Notes under the pieces: generated by a model
Databases searched by the model: none
Seen by the model: only the letters and a program-made list of their open reading frames with translations
What the model was told of the DNA's origin: nothing
Assembly (NCBI RefSeq): GCF_043951865.1
Contig: NZ_JBINJF010000029.1
Location: 1 to 55,146 of the forward strand
DNA from: JAMQKA01 sp043951865
Lineage (GTDB): Bacteria; Bacteroidota; Rhodothermia; Balneolales; Balneolaceae
Direction of reading: 5' to 3'
DNA: 55,146 nt
Part shown: in pieces, positions 18,410 through 25,918 of the stretch
Layout: each line of letters begins with the position of its first letter
Position numbering within the stretch: position 1 is the stretch's first letter
Position numbers and translations under genes: made by a program

Positions 18410-19423
18410 ATGAAGCTCAATTTCCATAAAAATCACAAGCTATTGTTTGGTGTTGTATTTTGGGGATTCATTTTCCTCAGCCTGCTTATTGCCGTATTTC
18501 CCGCCCTGTGGGTGCAGCAGCAAAATGAGCCTCTGCCGGCCAGCGAGCCGATGACCGAGCTCCAGCAGAAGGGCCTCAACGTATTTATCAGCGAAGGGTG
18601 TGTCTATTGTCATACCCAGCAGGTGCGCCCTATTGAAATGGATGAAAACTGGGGGCGTCCTTCGGCTCCCGGCGACTATGCCCGTATCGGCCGGCAGGAT
18701 GTATGGCGGCAGACGCCGGCCGTGCTGGGGAGCGAGCGAACCGGTCCCGACCTGAGCAATGTGGGGCAGCGCCAGCCGAGCGCGGTATGGCACTATATGC
18801 ACCTGTACAATCCGCGGTCGGTCGTCGAGGAGTCGATCATGCCATCCTATCCCTGGCTGTTTAGTATCGAAGAGAATCCCTCCGAAGATGCGACGGTGAT
18901 CTCCATGCCGGGTGAATATGGCCCGGAAGAAGGTCAGGTTGTTGCCACCGAACGTGCGGAGGCGCTCGTTGCCTATCTGCAATCCCTGGATCAGGTACCG
19001 ATGGATGCCGAGCCAACTGCAGGACAACAAGCAAAAGCGGACTCTGTTACAGCCCGGGCAGCAAGAAAAAAGATCAACGGGGCGACGATATACGCCAATA
19101 ACTGTGCATCCTGTCACCAGCAGAATGGGCAGGGTGTGCAGGGGGCCTTTCCCCCGCTGGCCGGCGACCCGGTTGTAACGGACGAGGATCCCACCGATCA
19201 TATTCGCGTGGTACTCTACGGCATGCAGGGGGTTCCTATCGAAGGGACCGAGTACCAGGGCATCATGCAGCCGTTTGGTGAAATGCTCTCCGACGAAGAA
19301 GTAGCGGCCGTAATCAACCATGAGCGGACCAGCTGGGAGAACAACGCTTCGACCGTTACGGCTGAGGATGTGGCAGAAGTACGCAATGATGAAGACTTAA
19401 ACCAAATACAAGCTGACGAATAA
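18410..19423 (+). CDS. ccoO: CcoO fused to a C-terminal cytochrome c domain
   Basis: The 337-residue protein begins with a membrane anchor (about 11-33) and a CcoO monoheme domain with CVYCH at 64-68 and the CcoO segments QVRPIE, GPDLSNVG and PSYPWL. After a linker (about 195-220) comes a second class I cytochrome c domain with CASCH at 232-236 and a likely methionine ligand in IMQPF. Normal CcoO is about 200-240 residues with one heme, so this is a fusion. The added domain closely matches that of the CcoP-like protein two genes downstream (PPLAGDPVVT, YGMQG, AAVINHERTSW). Confidence 0.93.
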   Translation: MKLNFHKNHKLLFGVVFWGFIFLSLLIAVFPALWVQQQNEPLPASEPMTELQQKGLNVFISEGCVYCHTQQVRPIEMDENWGRPSAPGDYARIGRQDVWRQTPAVLGSERTGPDLSNVGQRQPSAVWHYMHLYNPRSVVEESIMPSYPWLFSIEENPSEDATVISMPGEYGPEEGQVVATERAEALVAYLQSLDQVPMDAEPTAGQQAKADSVTARAARKKINGATIYANNCASCHQQNGQGVQGAFPPLAGDPVVTDEDPTDHIRVVLYGMQGVPIEGTEYQGIMQPFGEMLSDEEVAAVINHERTSWENNASTVTAEDVAEVRNDEDLNQIQADE

Positions 19424-19426
19424 CCG

Positions 19427-19654
19427 ATGATACCGCTGATAGTAACACTCTTGCAGAAAGCCACAGAATTTTCCACTTCCAGTGAGGGACGTGAATATGC
19501 CCCGCCGGACGGCCCGCTCTACTACCTGGTACTTATTATCTCTTCACTAATAGTGATCGGAGTCGTGTACTACACCGTAAAGTGGCTTATCTGGCCGGGG
19601 GAACAATCGGAAGATCATATAAAGCGCAAGATTTTAGAAGACCAATCCAACTGA
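19427..19654 (+). CDS. Small single-helix subunit in the cbb3 operon
   Basis: This 75-residue protein has one membrane helix at about 30-52 and charged ends. It lies 3 bases after ccoO and 7 bases before the CcoP-like gene, the place where a CcoQ-type subunit is often found. Sequence similarity to CcoQ is weak by eye, so the name is by position. Confidence 0.7.
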   Translation: MIPLIVTLLQKATEFSTSSEGREYAPPDGPLYYLVLIISSLIVIGVVYYTVKWLIWPGEQSEDHIKRKILEDQSN

Positions 19655-19661
19655 AGATACT

Positions 19662-20495
19662 ATGGCTGAAGACAATAGTAACTTGATTCATGTATATCTG
19701 GATGACCAGGAAGAACCCATTGTCTCCTATCGTCCGCCGGTGCGGTTCGAGTTAGACACCACGCAGCTGGAAGATGGACCGCACACGCTAAAAGTAGTTG
19801 CCACCGACGCCACCGGCCACAAGGGAGTTCGGAAGATACCGTTCGAAGTACGGAACGGCCCCGGTATAGATGTTGAGGGACTGCAGGACAATGACACGCT
19901 GGATGGAAAGGTCCCGATCCTGTTAAACGCGTATGGAGGAGCCAAAGAACCCTATTGGGAGCCCTCACGCGCCGAAACACCCGCCCCGGTCCCGACCTGG
20001 GCATGGGTACTGCTGCTTGTAGTAGTGGCCTGGAGTACCTTTTATATCGCCCAGCAGTGGAATGCGCCCGATGAATTTGCCAATTCTCCCACGTACAGTC
20101 TTTTTTACGGGGATCAGGCGACTCCCCAGCCATCCGGTGAAGTTGCCCCTCCATCAAAAGCCAATATCGGAGCCACGCTGTATCGTACCAGTTGCTCCAG
20201 TTGTCATCAAAATAATGGAGAGGGAGTAACCGGAGCCTTCCCTCCGCTGGCGGGTGATCCGGTCGTGACCTACGAGGACCCGACGCGCCATATCGAAATC
20301 ATCCTGTTTGGCATGCAGGGAGAGCCCATTGACGGAGTGGAGTATTCGGCCGCAATGCCGCCCTTTTCCGAGCAGCTTTCGGACCAGGAAGTAGCGGCGA
20401 TCATAAATCACGAACGGACAAGCTGGGGCAACGATGCACCAACAGTAACAGCCGAACAAGTTCAGAAGGTAAGAGCAGAAGGAAATTCAAATTAG
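19662..20495 (+). CDS. Monoheme CcoP-like subunit with an Ig-like N-terminal domain
   Basis: The 277-residue protein has three parts. Residues about 5-67 look like a bacterial Ig-like beta-sandwich (VYLDDQEEPI, LDTTQLEDGPHTLKVVATD, VRKIPFEV). A membrane helix spans about 112-131. A C-terminal class I cytochrome c carries CSSCH at 178-182. Standard CcoP carries two cytochrome c domains. Here only one is present, and its near twin is fused to CcoO. If the N-terminus is cytosolic, the Ig-like domain faces the cytoplasm, which is unusual. Confidence 0.85.
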   Translation: MAEDNSNLIHVYLDDQEEPIVSYRPPVRFELDTTQLEDGPHTLKVVATDATGHKGVRKIPFEVRNGPGIDVEGLQDNDTLDGKVPILLNAYGGAKEPYWEPSRAETPAPVPTWAWVLLLVVVAWSTFYIAQQWNAPDEFANSPTYSLFYGDQATPQPSGEVAPPSKANIGATLYRTSCSSCHQNNGEGVTGAFPPLAGDPVVTYEDPTRHIEIILFGMQGEPIDGVEYSAAMPPFSEQLSDQEVAAIINHERTSWGNDAPTVTAEQVQKVRAEGNSN

Positions 20496-20543
20496 TTATT
20501 ACAGACTAACAACCTCAATAATTAACTCTAAATAAATAGTACT

Positions 20544-20969
20544 ATGCCTACAAGTAAAGCAAATGCACAATGGAACGGAGATCTTAAAAATGGAAACGGC
20601 GTCATGCAATTTGACAGTGGTTCCTATCAGGGCGAATACACCTTTGCCTCTCGATTTGAGAATGGGGAAGGAACCAATCCCGAGGAGCTAATCGGCGCAG
20701 CTCACGCCGGGTGCTATTCGATGGCGCTCTCCAACGAATTGGCTAAAGCCGGTCACGATCCACAGTCAGTGGACACGCGAGCAGAAGTCACATTTGAAGT
20801 TACGAATAATGGTCCGGCAATTACCGGAATAAACTTAATTACTGAGGCGAATGTCCCGGGTATCGACAATAGCACATTCCAGGAATTTGCTGAGGGTGCC
20901 AAAGAAGGATGCCCGGTATCAAAAGTGCTGGCTGGAACGGACATTACGCTGGATGCAACGTTAAATTAA
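20544..20969 (+). CDS. OsmC-family peroxiredoxin
   Basis: This 141-residue enzyme has the two OsmC cysteines, in HAGCYSM (about residue 58) and EGCPVSKVL (about 127), and the expected alpha-beta pattern. Such enzymes reduce organic hydroperoxides. It lies 48 bases after the CcoP-like gene, probably in the same transcript, and is followed by a strong hairpin. Confidence 0.93.
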   Translation: MPTSKANAQWNGDLKNGNGVMQFDSGSYQGEYTFASRFENGEGTNPEELIGAAHAGCYSMALSNELAKAGHDPQSVDTRAEVTFEVTNNGPAITGINLITEANVPGIDNSTFQEFAEGAKEGCPVSKVLAGTDITLDATLN

Positions 20970-20979
20970 CTATCAATTC

Positions 20980-21019
20980 CCACGGCCACGTGTTAATTGA
21001 TGATTTCACGTGGCCGTGG
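20980..21019 (+). terminator. Strong hairpin after osmC
   Basis: A perfect 13-bp GC-rich stem pairs 20980-20992 with 21007-21019 around a 14-base loop, 11 bases after the OsmC stop codon. No clear T-run follows, so it may be a weak intrinsic terminator or an mRNA-protecting hairpin at the end of the cbb3-osmC transcript. Confidence 0.65.
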
Positions 21020-21249
21020 TCTTGATAAAACGTCAGTCCAACCAACTATGAACTCGGGCTGAGTCACATTTGGAAAAGATCTATAATAAAATGTATTTGA
21101 AGAATTACATCCTGTTTCCAAAGGCACTTTAGCTGGAGGACGTTCTTAGCCAAAATTGATGTATTAGTTTAGTTATTGACTACGTTTGGTTGCCTTTTGG
21201 CAGGCCCACTATTTGTACACCAATGATGTAATGGATAAATGGGTAGTTC

Positions 21250-21620
21250 AGGATGCAAGGTTGTTCGGGCGTTCCCATATTTCCTTACATTTGTATGCTG
21301 GCAGGAACCAATGGCTACCCCTGGATCCTTTTAGGACTGGTAAGCTGCGAATGGGGTGTTGATCCCTTCCGGCCTGCGGATTTATGAGCCGTCCCGGGCA
21401 AACGCAGCGAAGGCGTGAAGAAAAGAACCCCTGCAACAAATTTCGGAGGATGCTAGCAATGTGGAAAAGCGCTATTACTTGGTAAGCCTTTAAATGTGAA
21501 TATCTGGGGTTCTTTTAGCCACAGCGAAGTACAGCCAGGTGAATAAATCCCCCGCCGGTGATTTTTTGGGTTCGTTTTTGTTCACACAGAAAGGAACACC
21601 TCTACCACGGGAAAGGGCTA
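21250..21620 (+). repeat. Composite of dispersed repeats before the globin gene
   Basis: The gap 21020-21682 has no gene I can support. 21391-21436 is an inverted, about 85% identical copy of 23481-23525. 21367-21391 matches the end of copy A (43-70, reversed). 21560-21620 contains the GTTCG hairpin plus a tail (AACACCTCTACCACGGGAAA) that recurs at 25631-25655. A 63-residue minus-strand reading frame in this stretch looks like repeat sequence. Confidence 0.65.
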
Positions 21621-21682
21621 TCAAAAGTTTATGAGCAGGGCTCTAACCGGTAAATTTAAAAAATGACCACTGATTTTATATT

Positions 21683-22066
21683 ATGAATGACATTCAAAAT
21701 GAACGGGACGTAGAACGGCTCGTCCACAGTTTTTATGAAAAAGTGCGAAATGATGAACGGCTGGGATATATCTTCAACGATTTTGCCGAAGTTGACTGGG
21801 ACAGCCACCTGCCCAAGATGGTTGCTTTTTGGTCAAACCTGCTGTTTCAGACCGGCCGGTACTCGGGGCGCCCATTTCGTCAGCACCTGCCTTTGCCCAT
21901 TGAGGAGGGAGATTTTGACCGGTGGTACCGGCTGTTTGAAGAAACTGTAGATAATCATTACCAGGGTGAAAAAGCCCGGTTCGCCAAAAAGCTGGCCCGC
22001 AATATTGCCTCGTCGTTTGAGCTGCGTATGGAAAGAGACGGGCTTATAAATCAAAAGAAGGGATAA
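21683..22066 (+). CDS. Group III truncated hemoglobin
   Basis: This 127-residue globin has the group III pattern: LPKMVAFWSNLLF followed by GRYSGRPFRQHLPLPI, in which the histidine (about residue 74) is the likely proximal ligand. The B-helix region has FYEKVRNDERLGYIF. Group III globins are linked to oxygen or NO handling. It is the first gene of a tight five-gene run, with a 3-base gap to the next. Confidence 0.9.
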   Translation: MNDIQNERDVERLVHSFYEKVRNDERLGYIFNDFAEVDWDSHLPKMVAFWSNLLFQTGRYSGRPFRQHLPLPIEEGDFDRWYRLFEETVDNHYQGEKARFAKKLARNIASSFELRMERDGLINQKKG

Positions 22067-22069
22067 TAA

Positions 22070-22264
22070 ATGGATAGCGATCAAAGAGATTTTACAGACC
22101 AAATGGAGGTAGCGGAAAAGGTACGCGCCGCCTGTATCAAGGCCGCTCAGGAAGGGTTCCGTGATGCCTCGATGAGCGGGCTTTGCATGGAAGGGGCTGT
22201 CGAATCAGCGGTTGGATCCATACAGTCGCTCGACCTTGAGAATATTTTGAAAAAGCAGGACTAA
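22070..22264 (+). CDS. Conserved-looking small protein after the globin (64 aa)
   Basis: I do not recognise a named domain. The protein is helical and has a central segment KAAQEGFRDASMSGLC followed by an EGAVESAVGSIQSLD helix. The 3-base and 7-base gaps to its neighbours put it firmly in the globin operon. Two cysteines (about residues 22 and 39) could matter for redox, which is inference. Confidence 0.7.
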   Translation: MDSDQRDFTDQMEVAEKVRAACIKAAQEGFRDASMSGLCMEGAVESAVGSIQSLDLENILKKQD

Positions 22265-22271
22265 AAAGGAG

Positions 22272-22481
22272 ATGAAGCAACCGATTATCGGATTTCATAC
22301 CGATGAGGAGGACCACTGGGTTGCAGAACTGGAGTGTGGACATAATCAGCATGTACGGCATGATCCTCCATGGCAGCTGCGTCCCTGGGTCACGACCAAG
22401 TCGGGAAGAGAATCTCGCATAGGAACAGAACTGGATTGCAAAAAATGCGATCGCGGTGAACCGAAAGACCATAACCTATAA
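22272..22481 (+). CDS. DUF3565 protein
   Basis: This 69-residue protein has the DUF3565 pattern: a start in IGFHTDEEDHWVAELECGH, then HNQHVRHDPPWQLRPWV, and a CxxC pair near the end (LDCKKCDRG). The cysteines and histidines could form a zinc or Fe-S site. Function of the family is unknown. Its stop overlaps the next start (TAATG). Confidence 0.88.
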   Translation: MKQPIIGFHTDEEDHWVAELECGHNQHVRHDPPWQLRPWVTTKSGRESRIGTELDCKKCDRGEPKDHNL

Positions 22482-22924
22482 TGCCAAAAGTAGCACGAAC
22501 GTTTATCAAAACCGGACTCATCTACTTTATGGTAGCCCTGGTCCTTGGTGTTGCACTGGAAATAGAGTCATTACCCCTTCCACGCCTGATGCCGCTATTC
22601 TGGCACGCCCTGATGGTCGGGTGGATCACCCAGATCATATTCGGTGTTTCGCTCTGGATGTTTCCCGGCCGGACCCGCGAGGAGGGATTCAAGGCACAGA
22701 TCTGGGCATGGCTCACCTATATTTTTTTGAATACGGGCTTGGTGTTACGCTTTATTGCCGAACCGATGCTCCTCTATTCCACACTCACTATTTGGAATAT
22801 TTTGATAGTAGGTTCTGCCATCTTGCAGGCAGGTGGCGGGCTGACCTACGTGATTGAGATGTGGCCGCGCGTCCAGTCCAAGAAACAGCGCATGCGTAAA
22901 CGCAAACAAAAACGAAACCGATAG
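22481..22924 (+). CDS. Four-helix mini CcoN/NnrS-like membrane protein, first of a tandem pair
   Basis: The 147-residue protein has about four membrane helices and a basic C-terminal tail. The central motif is FWHALMVGWITQIIFGVSLW followed by MFP. A histidine next to GWI-Q-G-W-P is also found in its neighbour and in parts of NnrS and CcoN. It has the size of a half-domain of such proteins. It probably binds heme or pairs with the next protein, which is inference. Confidence 0.7.
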   Translation: MPKVARTFIKTGLIYFMVALVLGVALEIESLPLPRLMPLFWHALMVGWITQIIFGVSLWMFPGRTREEGFKAQIWAWLTYIFLNTGLVLRFIAEPMLLYSTLTIWNILIVGSAILQAGGGLTYVIEMWPRVQSKKQRMRKRKQKRNR

Positions 22925-22928
22925 TGTT

Positions 22929-23333
22929 ATGCCCGCTCCAAGTCGATGGCTCATTCGTTCCTCGTTTGTCTGCCTTATGGGCGGGATCATCATTGGCGCG
23001 CTTTTGTTAATCCATAAAGCCTATCCCCTGCATCCGGCTATGTGGTCCCTGCTTCCCGTTCATATTGAGCTGCTTATCTTCGGATGGATTATTCAGTTCA
23101 CGATGGGTACCGCCTACTGGATATTGCCCCGGTACCTGGAAGATTCCTCGCGGGGAAATCCCGTACTGGCAAACCTCACTGTGGTTTTACTCAATATGGG
23201 TATTTTATTGATGATCACGGACACACTCCTGTTACCGCAATGGCCGCTGGCACTGGCGGGGAGAGCATTTGAAGCTGCAGCCGTACTTCTGTTTATCATG
23301 CTGCACTGGCGACGGGTTGTCTCGTACCGGTAG
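22929..23333 (+). CDS. Four-helix mini CcoN/NnrS-like membrane protein, second of a tandem pair
   Basis: This 134-residue protein starts at the ATG at 22929 (4 bases after the previous stop). An upstream in-frame start at 22854 would run inside the preceding gene. It has about four membrane helices and the motif VHIELLIFGWIIQFTMGTAY followed by W-I-L-P, parallel to its upstream neighbour. Probably a heterodimer partner. Confidence 0.7.
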   Translation: MPAPSRWLIRSSFVCLMGGIIIGALLLIHKAYPLHPAMWSLLPVHIELLIFGWIIQFTMGTAYWILPRYLEDSSRGNPVLANLTVVLLNMGILLMITDTLLLPQWPLALAGRAFEAAAVLLFIMLHWRRVVSYR

Positions 23334-23339
23334 TTAATA

Positions 23340-23660
23340 ATGGAGATTGAAAAAATATCCACCTGGGATTTATTCACCTGGCGACACTTCGCTGCCGCAA
23401 AAAAAATCCCAGATGGTCCCGTTTGCCGATTTTTCCGACAACCAGCGCTTGTCTTCCCCCTGTGGACCTTCCCTGAACCCTTTGCAGGGATTCTTTCTTA
23501 ACGCCTCCGCTGTGTTTGCCCGGGACGCCTTATATTATTTTACATATAACTGTATTATTATCAATAATTTAGTTTTCTTACATTGTATGCAGTGTTTCTG
23601 TTTTTCTGCAGATTGAGGCGTAGGGTAATCCTGTAAACGAAACCACCGCCGTCAAATATT
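23340..23660. repeat. Gap with dispersed repeat
   Basis: No gene is supported here. 23481-23525 is an inverted copy of 21391-21436. Near 23358-23418 an inverted pair (TGGGATTT and AAATCCCA) brackets a GC-rich stretch. AT-rich sequence follows to the start of the next gene and could hold its promoter. Confidence 0.55.
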
Positions 23661-23694
23661 CAGGATGGAAGTTTGGTACTGTGGAGGCCATACA

Positions 23695-24636
23695 ATGAAA
23701 AAACTCGCATTTTCAACACTTCTCTCTCTTCTTTGGGCAGCACTCACTACAGGAATCTGGGCCCAGTCTGTTTCAATCACGGATATCAGTCCCTCCTCCC
23801 CTTCCAAACTCAGTGTTAATGAAGAGATCACGATATCCTTTGCCTACGAGATTGACAACCCAGGTGGGGCACGCATTTTTATCCGGCCCATTACCTCCAG
23901 TCAATTAACGCCCGGCTATGCGGCCAGCGGTTCTCCCATTTATCAGGGAGAGGGAGAGGCAACAGCCCGCTTCACCATCACTTCAGGCAATGTGACGATC
24001 GATCAGCTTCGGCTACAAGTAGTGGATGCCGCCCAAAAGCAGCTGATTTTTGAATTTTTTATGCCGGTGGAATATGTATTTTCGCCGCCAACTGCGGTGC
24101 TGGTTCAACCTCATCAATTGTTGCAGCCTCAACAGCCTCAAACACTCTCGGTGATCCCAAAAGAACTTCACGCCATAGCGCCGGTCGACACCGTCACCCA
24201 GGATGAGGATGAAGACAAGGTCAAGCTTACCCGGCGAACCGTGACCCCCGACGGCATCATTGAGCTCCACTACTCTGACGGTACCATCGTGGGCATCATA
24301 TCACCGGATCAGCGGTATACGGTGGATCCCGCAACAGGCGACACCACCCACACGCAGCTCTTTTACAGCCAGGTTCAGGGCGCCGAAGAGCCTGCCTCTC
24401 CCCCGGGATTTACCGCCACGGCCGCCACCAGTGTCGACGAAGAATGGCTCTCCAGTCTCAATGCCTGGATCGCGTACCTGGGCAGCAAGCTGCTCAGCAG
24501 AATTGATCTGCACCTGGATGAAGAGGCGTTCAGCAACTACAAGACCTTTGAACAGAACAACAGTACGACCATATATGAGAAAGTAAATTTGCGTTACACA
24601 TTCCTCGAAAAGCTCCTGATGACCGACGCTCAATAA
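23695..24636 (+). CDS. Exported protein of unknown function (313 aa)
   Basis: The start at 23695 gives a classic signal peptide (KK, then a hydrophobic core at about 4-20 and a cut after IWA near residue 22); an earlier ATG at 23665 would bury it. The mature N-terminal half (about 23-130) looks like a beta-sandwich (EITISFAYEIDNPGGARIF). A Pro/Gln-rich linker (about 140-160) and an acidic patch follow. The C-terminal half is mixed. No known family recognised. It lies 10 bases before another exported/membrane protein, so the two may work together. Confidence 0.75.
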   Translation: MKKLAFSTLLSLLWAALTTGIWAQSVSITDISPSSPSKLSVNEEITISFAYEIDNPGGARIFIRPITSSQLTPGYAASGSPIYQGEGEATARFTITSGNVTIDQLRLQVVDAAQKQLIFEFFMPVEYVFSPPTAVLVQPHQLLQPQQPQTLSVIPKELHAIAPVDTVTQDEDEDKVKLTRRTVTPDGIIELHYSDGTIVGIISPDQRYTVDPATGDTTHTQLFYSQVQGAEEPASPPGFTATAATSVDEEWLSSLNAWIAYLGSKLLSRIDLHLDEEAFSNYKTFEQNNSTTIYEKVNLRYTFLEKLLMTDAQ

Positions 24637-24646
24637 TACCGTACCG

Positions 24647-25255
24647 ATGCCGATACTTTTCCACATCTGCCGCCCGCTTTCCCGAGCTGTTTGTACCGTC
24701 ATCCTTGTCGGACTAGTTGCTCTTCCCACAGAAGCTCAGAACAACGCCGCGGGTGATACCACGCCCGGCCAGGCGGAACAGGTCAACCGTATCCTGAACC
24801 AGATGCAGCAGGAGATGCAGGGATCATCTGCCCAGGGTATTCCCGATTCCATCATTTCTCCTCCCACCCCCGGCCAGCAGCAGTTGCTGAACGATTCCAC
24901 TCTTGCCATGTACCAACAGGCGATGTATGCCTACTACGAGTACCGGGTATCCGGGTTCCAGCACCGGAAAGAGGTGTTTGCCTGGCAGTTATTCTCTACC
25001 AAGCTGATCTTCTGGTCGGTCCTCTTCCTGGTACTCTCCGGGATCGGGTTTTCCGGTATCCAGTTTTACAAGTCGATAAAATTGGGACCGGGAGAAGGGG
25101 CTGGTCCCACAGGTGGTAGTGCCACTGAATTTGAAGCCTCCGCAAAGGGAATAAAGGTTACCTCACCTGTGCTGGGCATTATAATCCTCGTGATATCGCT
25201 GGCATTTTTCTACCTGTACCTGGTGTACGTATACCCGATCAGTGAAATTTTTTAG
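24647..25255 (+). CDS. Membrane protein of unknown function with signal peptide (202 aa)
   Basis: A hydrophobic N-terminus (about 15-29) ends in TEA-Q, a likely signal peptide. The next part (about 30-100) is Gln-rich and helical. Two membrane helices lie at about 120-143 and 175-197. It is coupled to the previous gene. No family recognised. The pair lies just before the eCIS locus but on the opposite strand, so a link is only suggested by position. Confidence 0.7.
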   Translation: MPILFHICRPLSRAVCTVILVGLVALPTEAQNNAAGDTTPGQAEQVNRILNQMQQEMQGSSAQGIPDSIISPPTPGQQQLLNDSTLAMYQQAMYAYYEYRVSGFQHRKEVFAWQLFSTKLIFWSVLFLVLSGIGFSGIQFYKSIKLGPGEGAGPTGGSATEFEASAKGIKVTSPVLGIIILVISLAFFYLYLVYVYPISEIF

Positions 25256-25421
25256 ACTTTTTTGGGCCTCCTGACGCGAGTTTTAACCGACTGTGTACCG
25301 ATGATGTATAAGAGTACCAATACAAATTAAATATAAGGATTTATAGCCAAGGACCCATTCCCCCCATTTGCTCCGGGTGATCCGGCATCCTCTTTCTCCT
25401 GTGCTCTTTTCGCCGAAAGGA

Positions 25422-25640
25422 ATGTTTTTTTTCGATGAGAAAAAAACTCACCAGAGAATCCCAGATGTTGTTCTTCTTAAGGCACCAAAAGGGCTATTGC
25501 TGATCCACACCAGGTGGTTTACCGGGAACAGAACAGCTGCCGGTATTTTCTGGACTTTAGGTGCCCGAAATATCTGGGCGTACTCGTCCGGCCTCTGGAT
25601 TTTTTGGGTTCGTTTTTGTTCACACAAAAACGAACACCTC
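25422..25640 (+). repeat. Dispersed ~200-bp palindromic repeat, copy B
   Basis: This matches 43-246 read in reverse, with the same blocks: a T-run/A-run hairpin (25428-25452), CACCAGAGAATCCCAGAT, ATCCACACCAGGTGGTTT, TATTTTCTGGACTTTAGG, CCGGCCTCTGGATTT. It ends in a hairpin with perfect 10-bp arms (25608-25617 and 25626-25635). A reading frame through it appears to be repeat sequence. Confidence 0.7.
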
Positions 25641-25681
25641 TGCCACGGGAAAAGGGTACTGTTATATTTTACTTGGTCAAT

Positions 25682-25918
25682 TTAGCCCGTATTTCTCACC
25701 AGGAAATTTGTTCTTCAGCAAGGCAAAGGGAATATGACCCGCAAACGTACCGCGTTGTACGTTGTGCAGATGATGTTCCCTTTAACGCAGCTGAAGGGCA
25801 AATCTCGCAGCGCTTTACACCCTGCCAACCAAAAAGACCGGTAAAATATAGGGTAAGATACTACCTGCCATTAGGTTACATGATTTATACATACATTATT
25901 GTGAGAAATGCGGGTTAG
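25682..25918. mobile_element. MITE-like element, copy 1 (~237 bp)
   Basis: The left end (25682-25699) and right end (25901-25918) are inverted repeats of 18 bp with three mismatches (TTAGCCCGTATTTCTCAC against the reverse of GTGAGAAATGCGGGTTAG). An internal hairpin occupies 25725-25783. The same architecture and length recur at 51488-51724. The right end overlaps the last codons of the TPR gene, giving its final residues NPHFSQ and stop. No transposase is encoded. Confidence 0.75.

Noticed and set aside
20980..21019. Reading the osmC hairpin as a riboswitch or regulatory RNA
   Set aside because: It is a simple perfect stem-loop right after a stop codon; a terminator or mRNA end hairpin is the simpler explanation.
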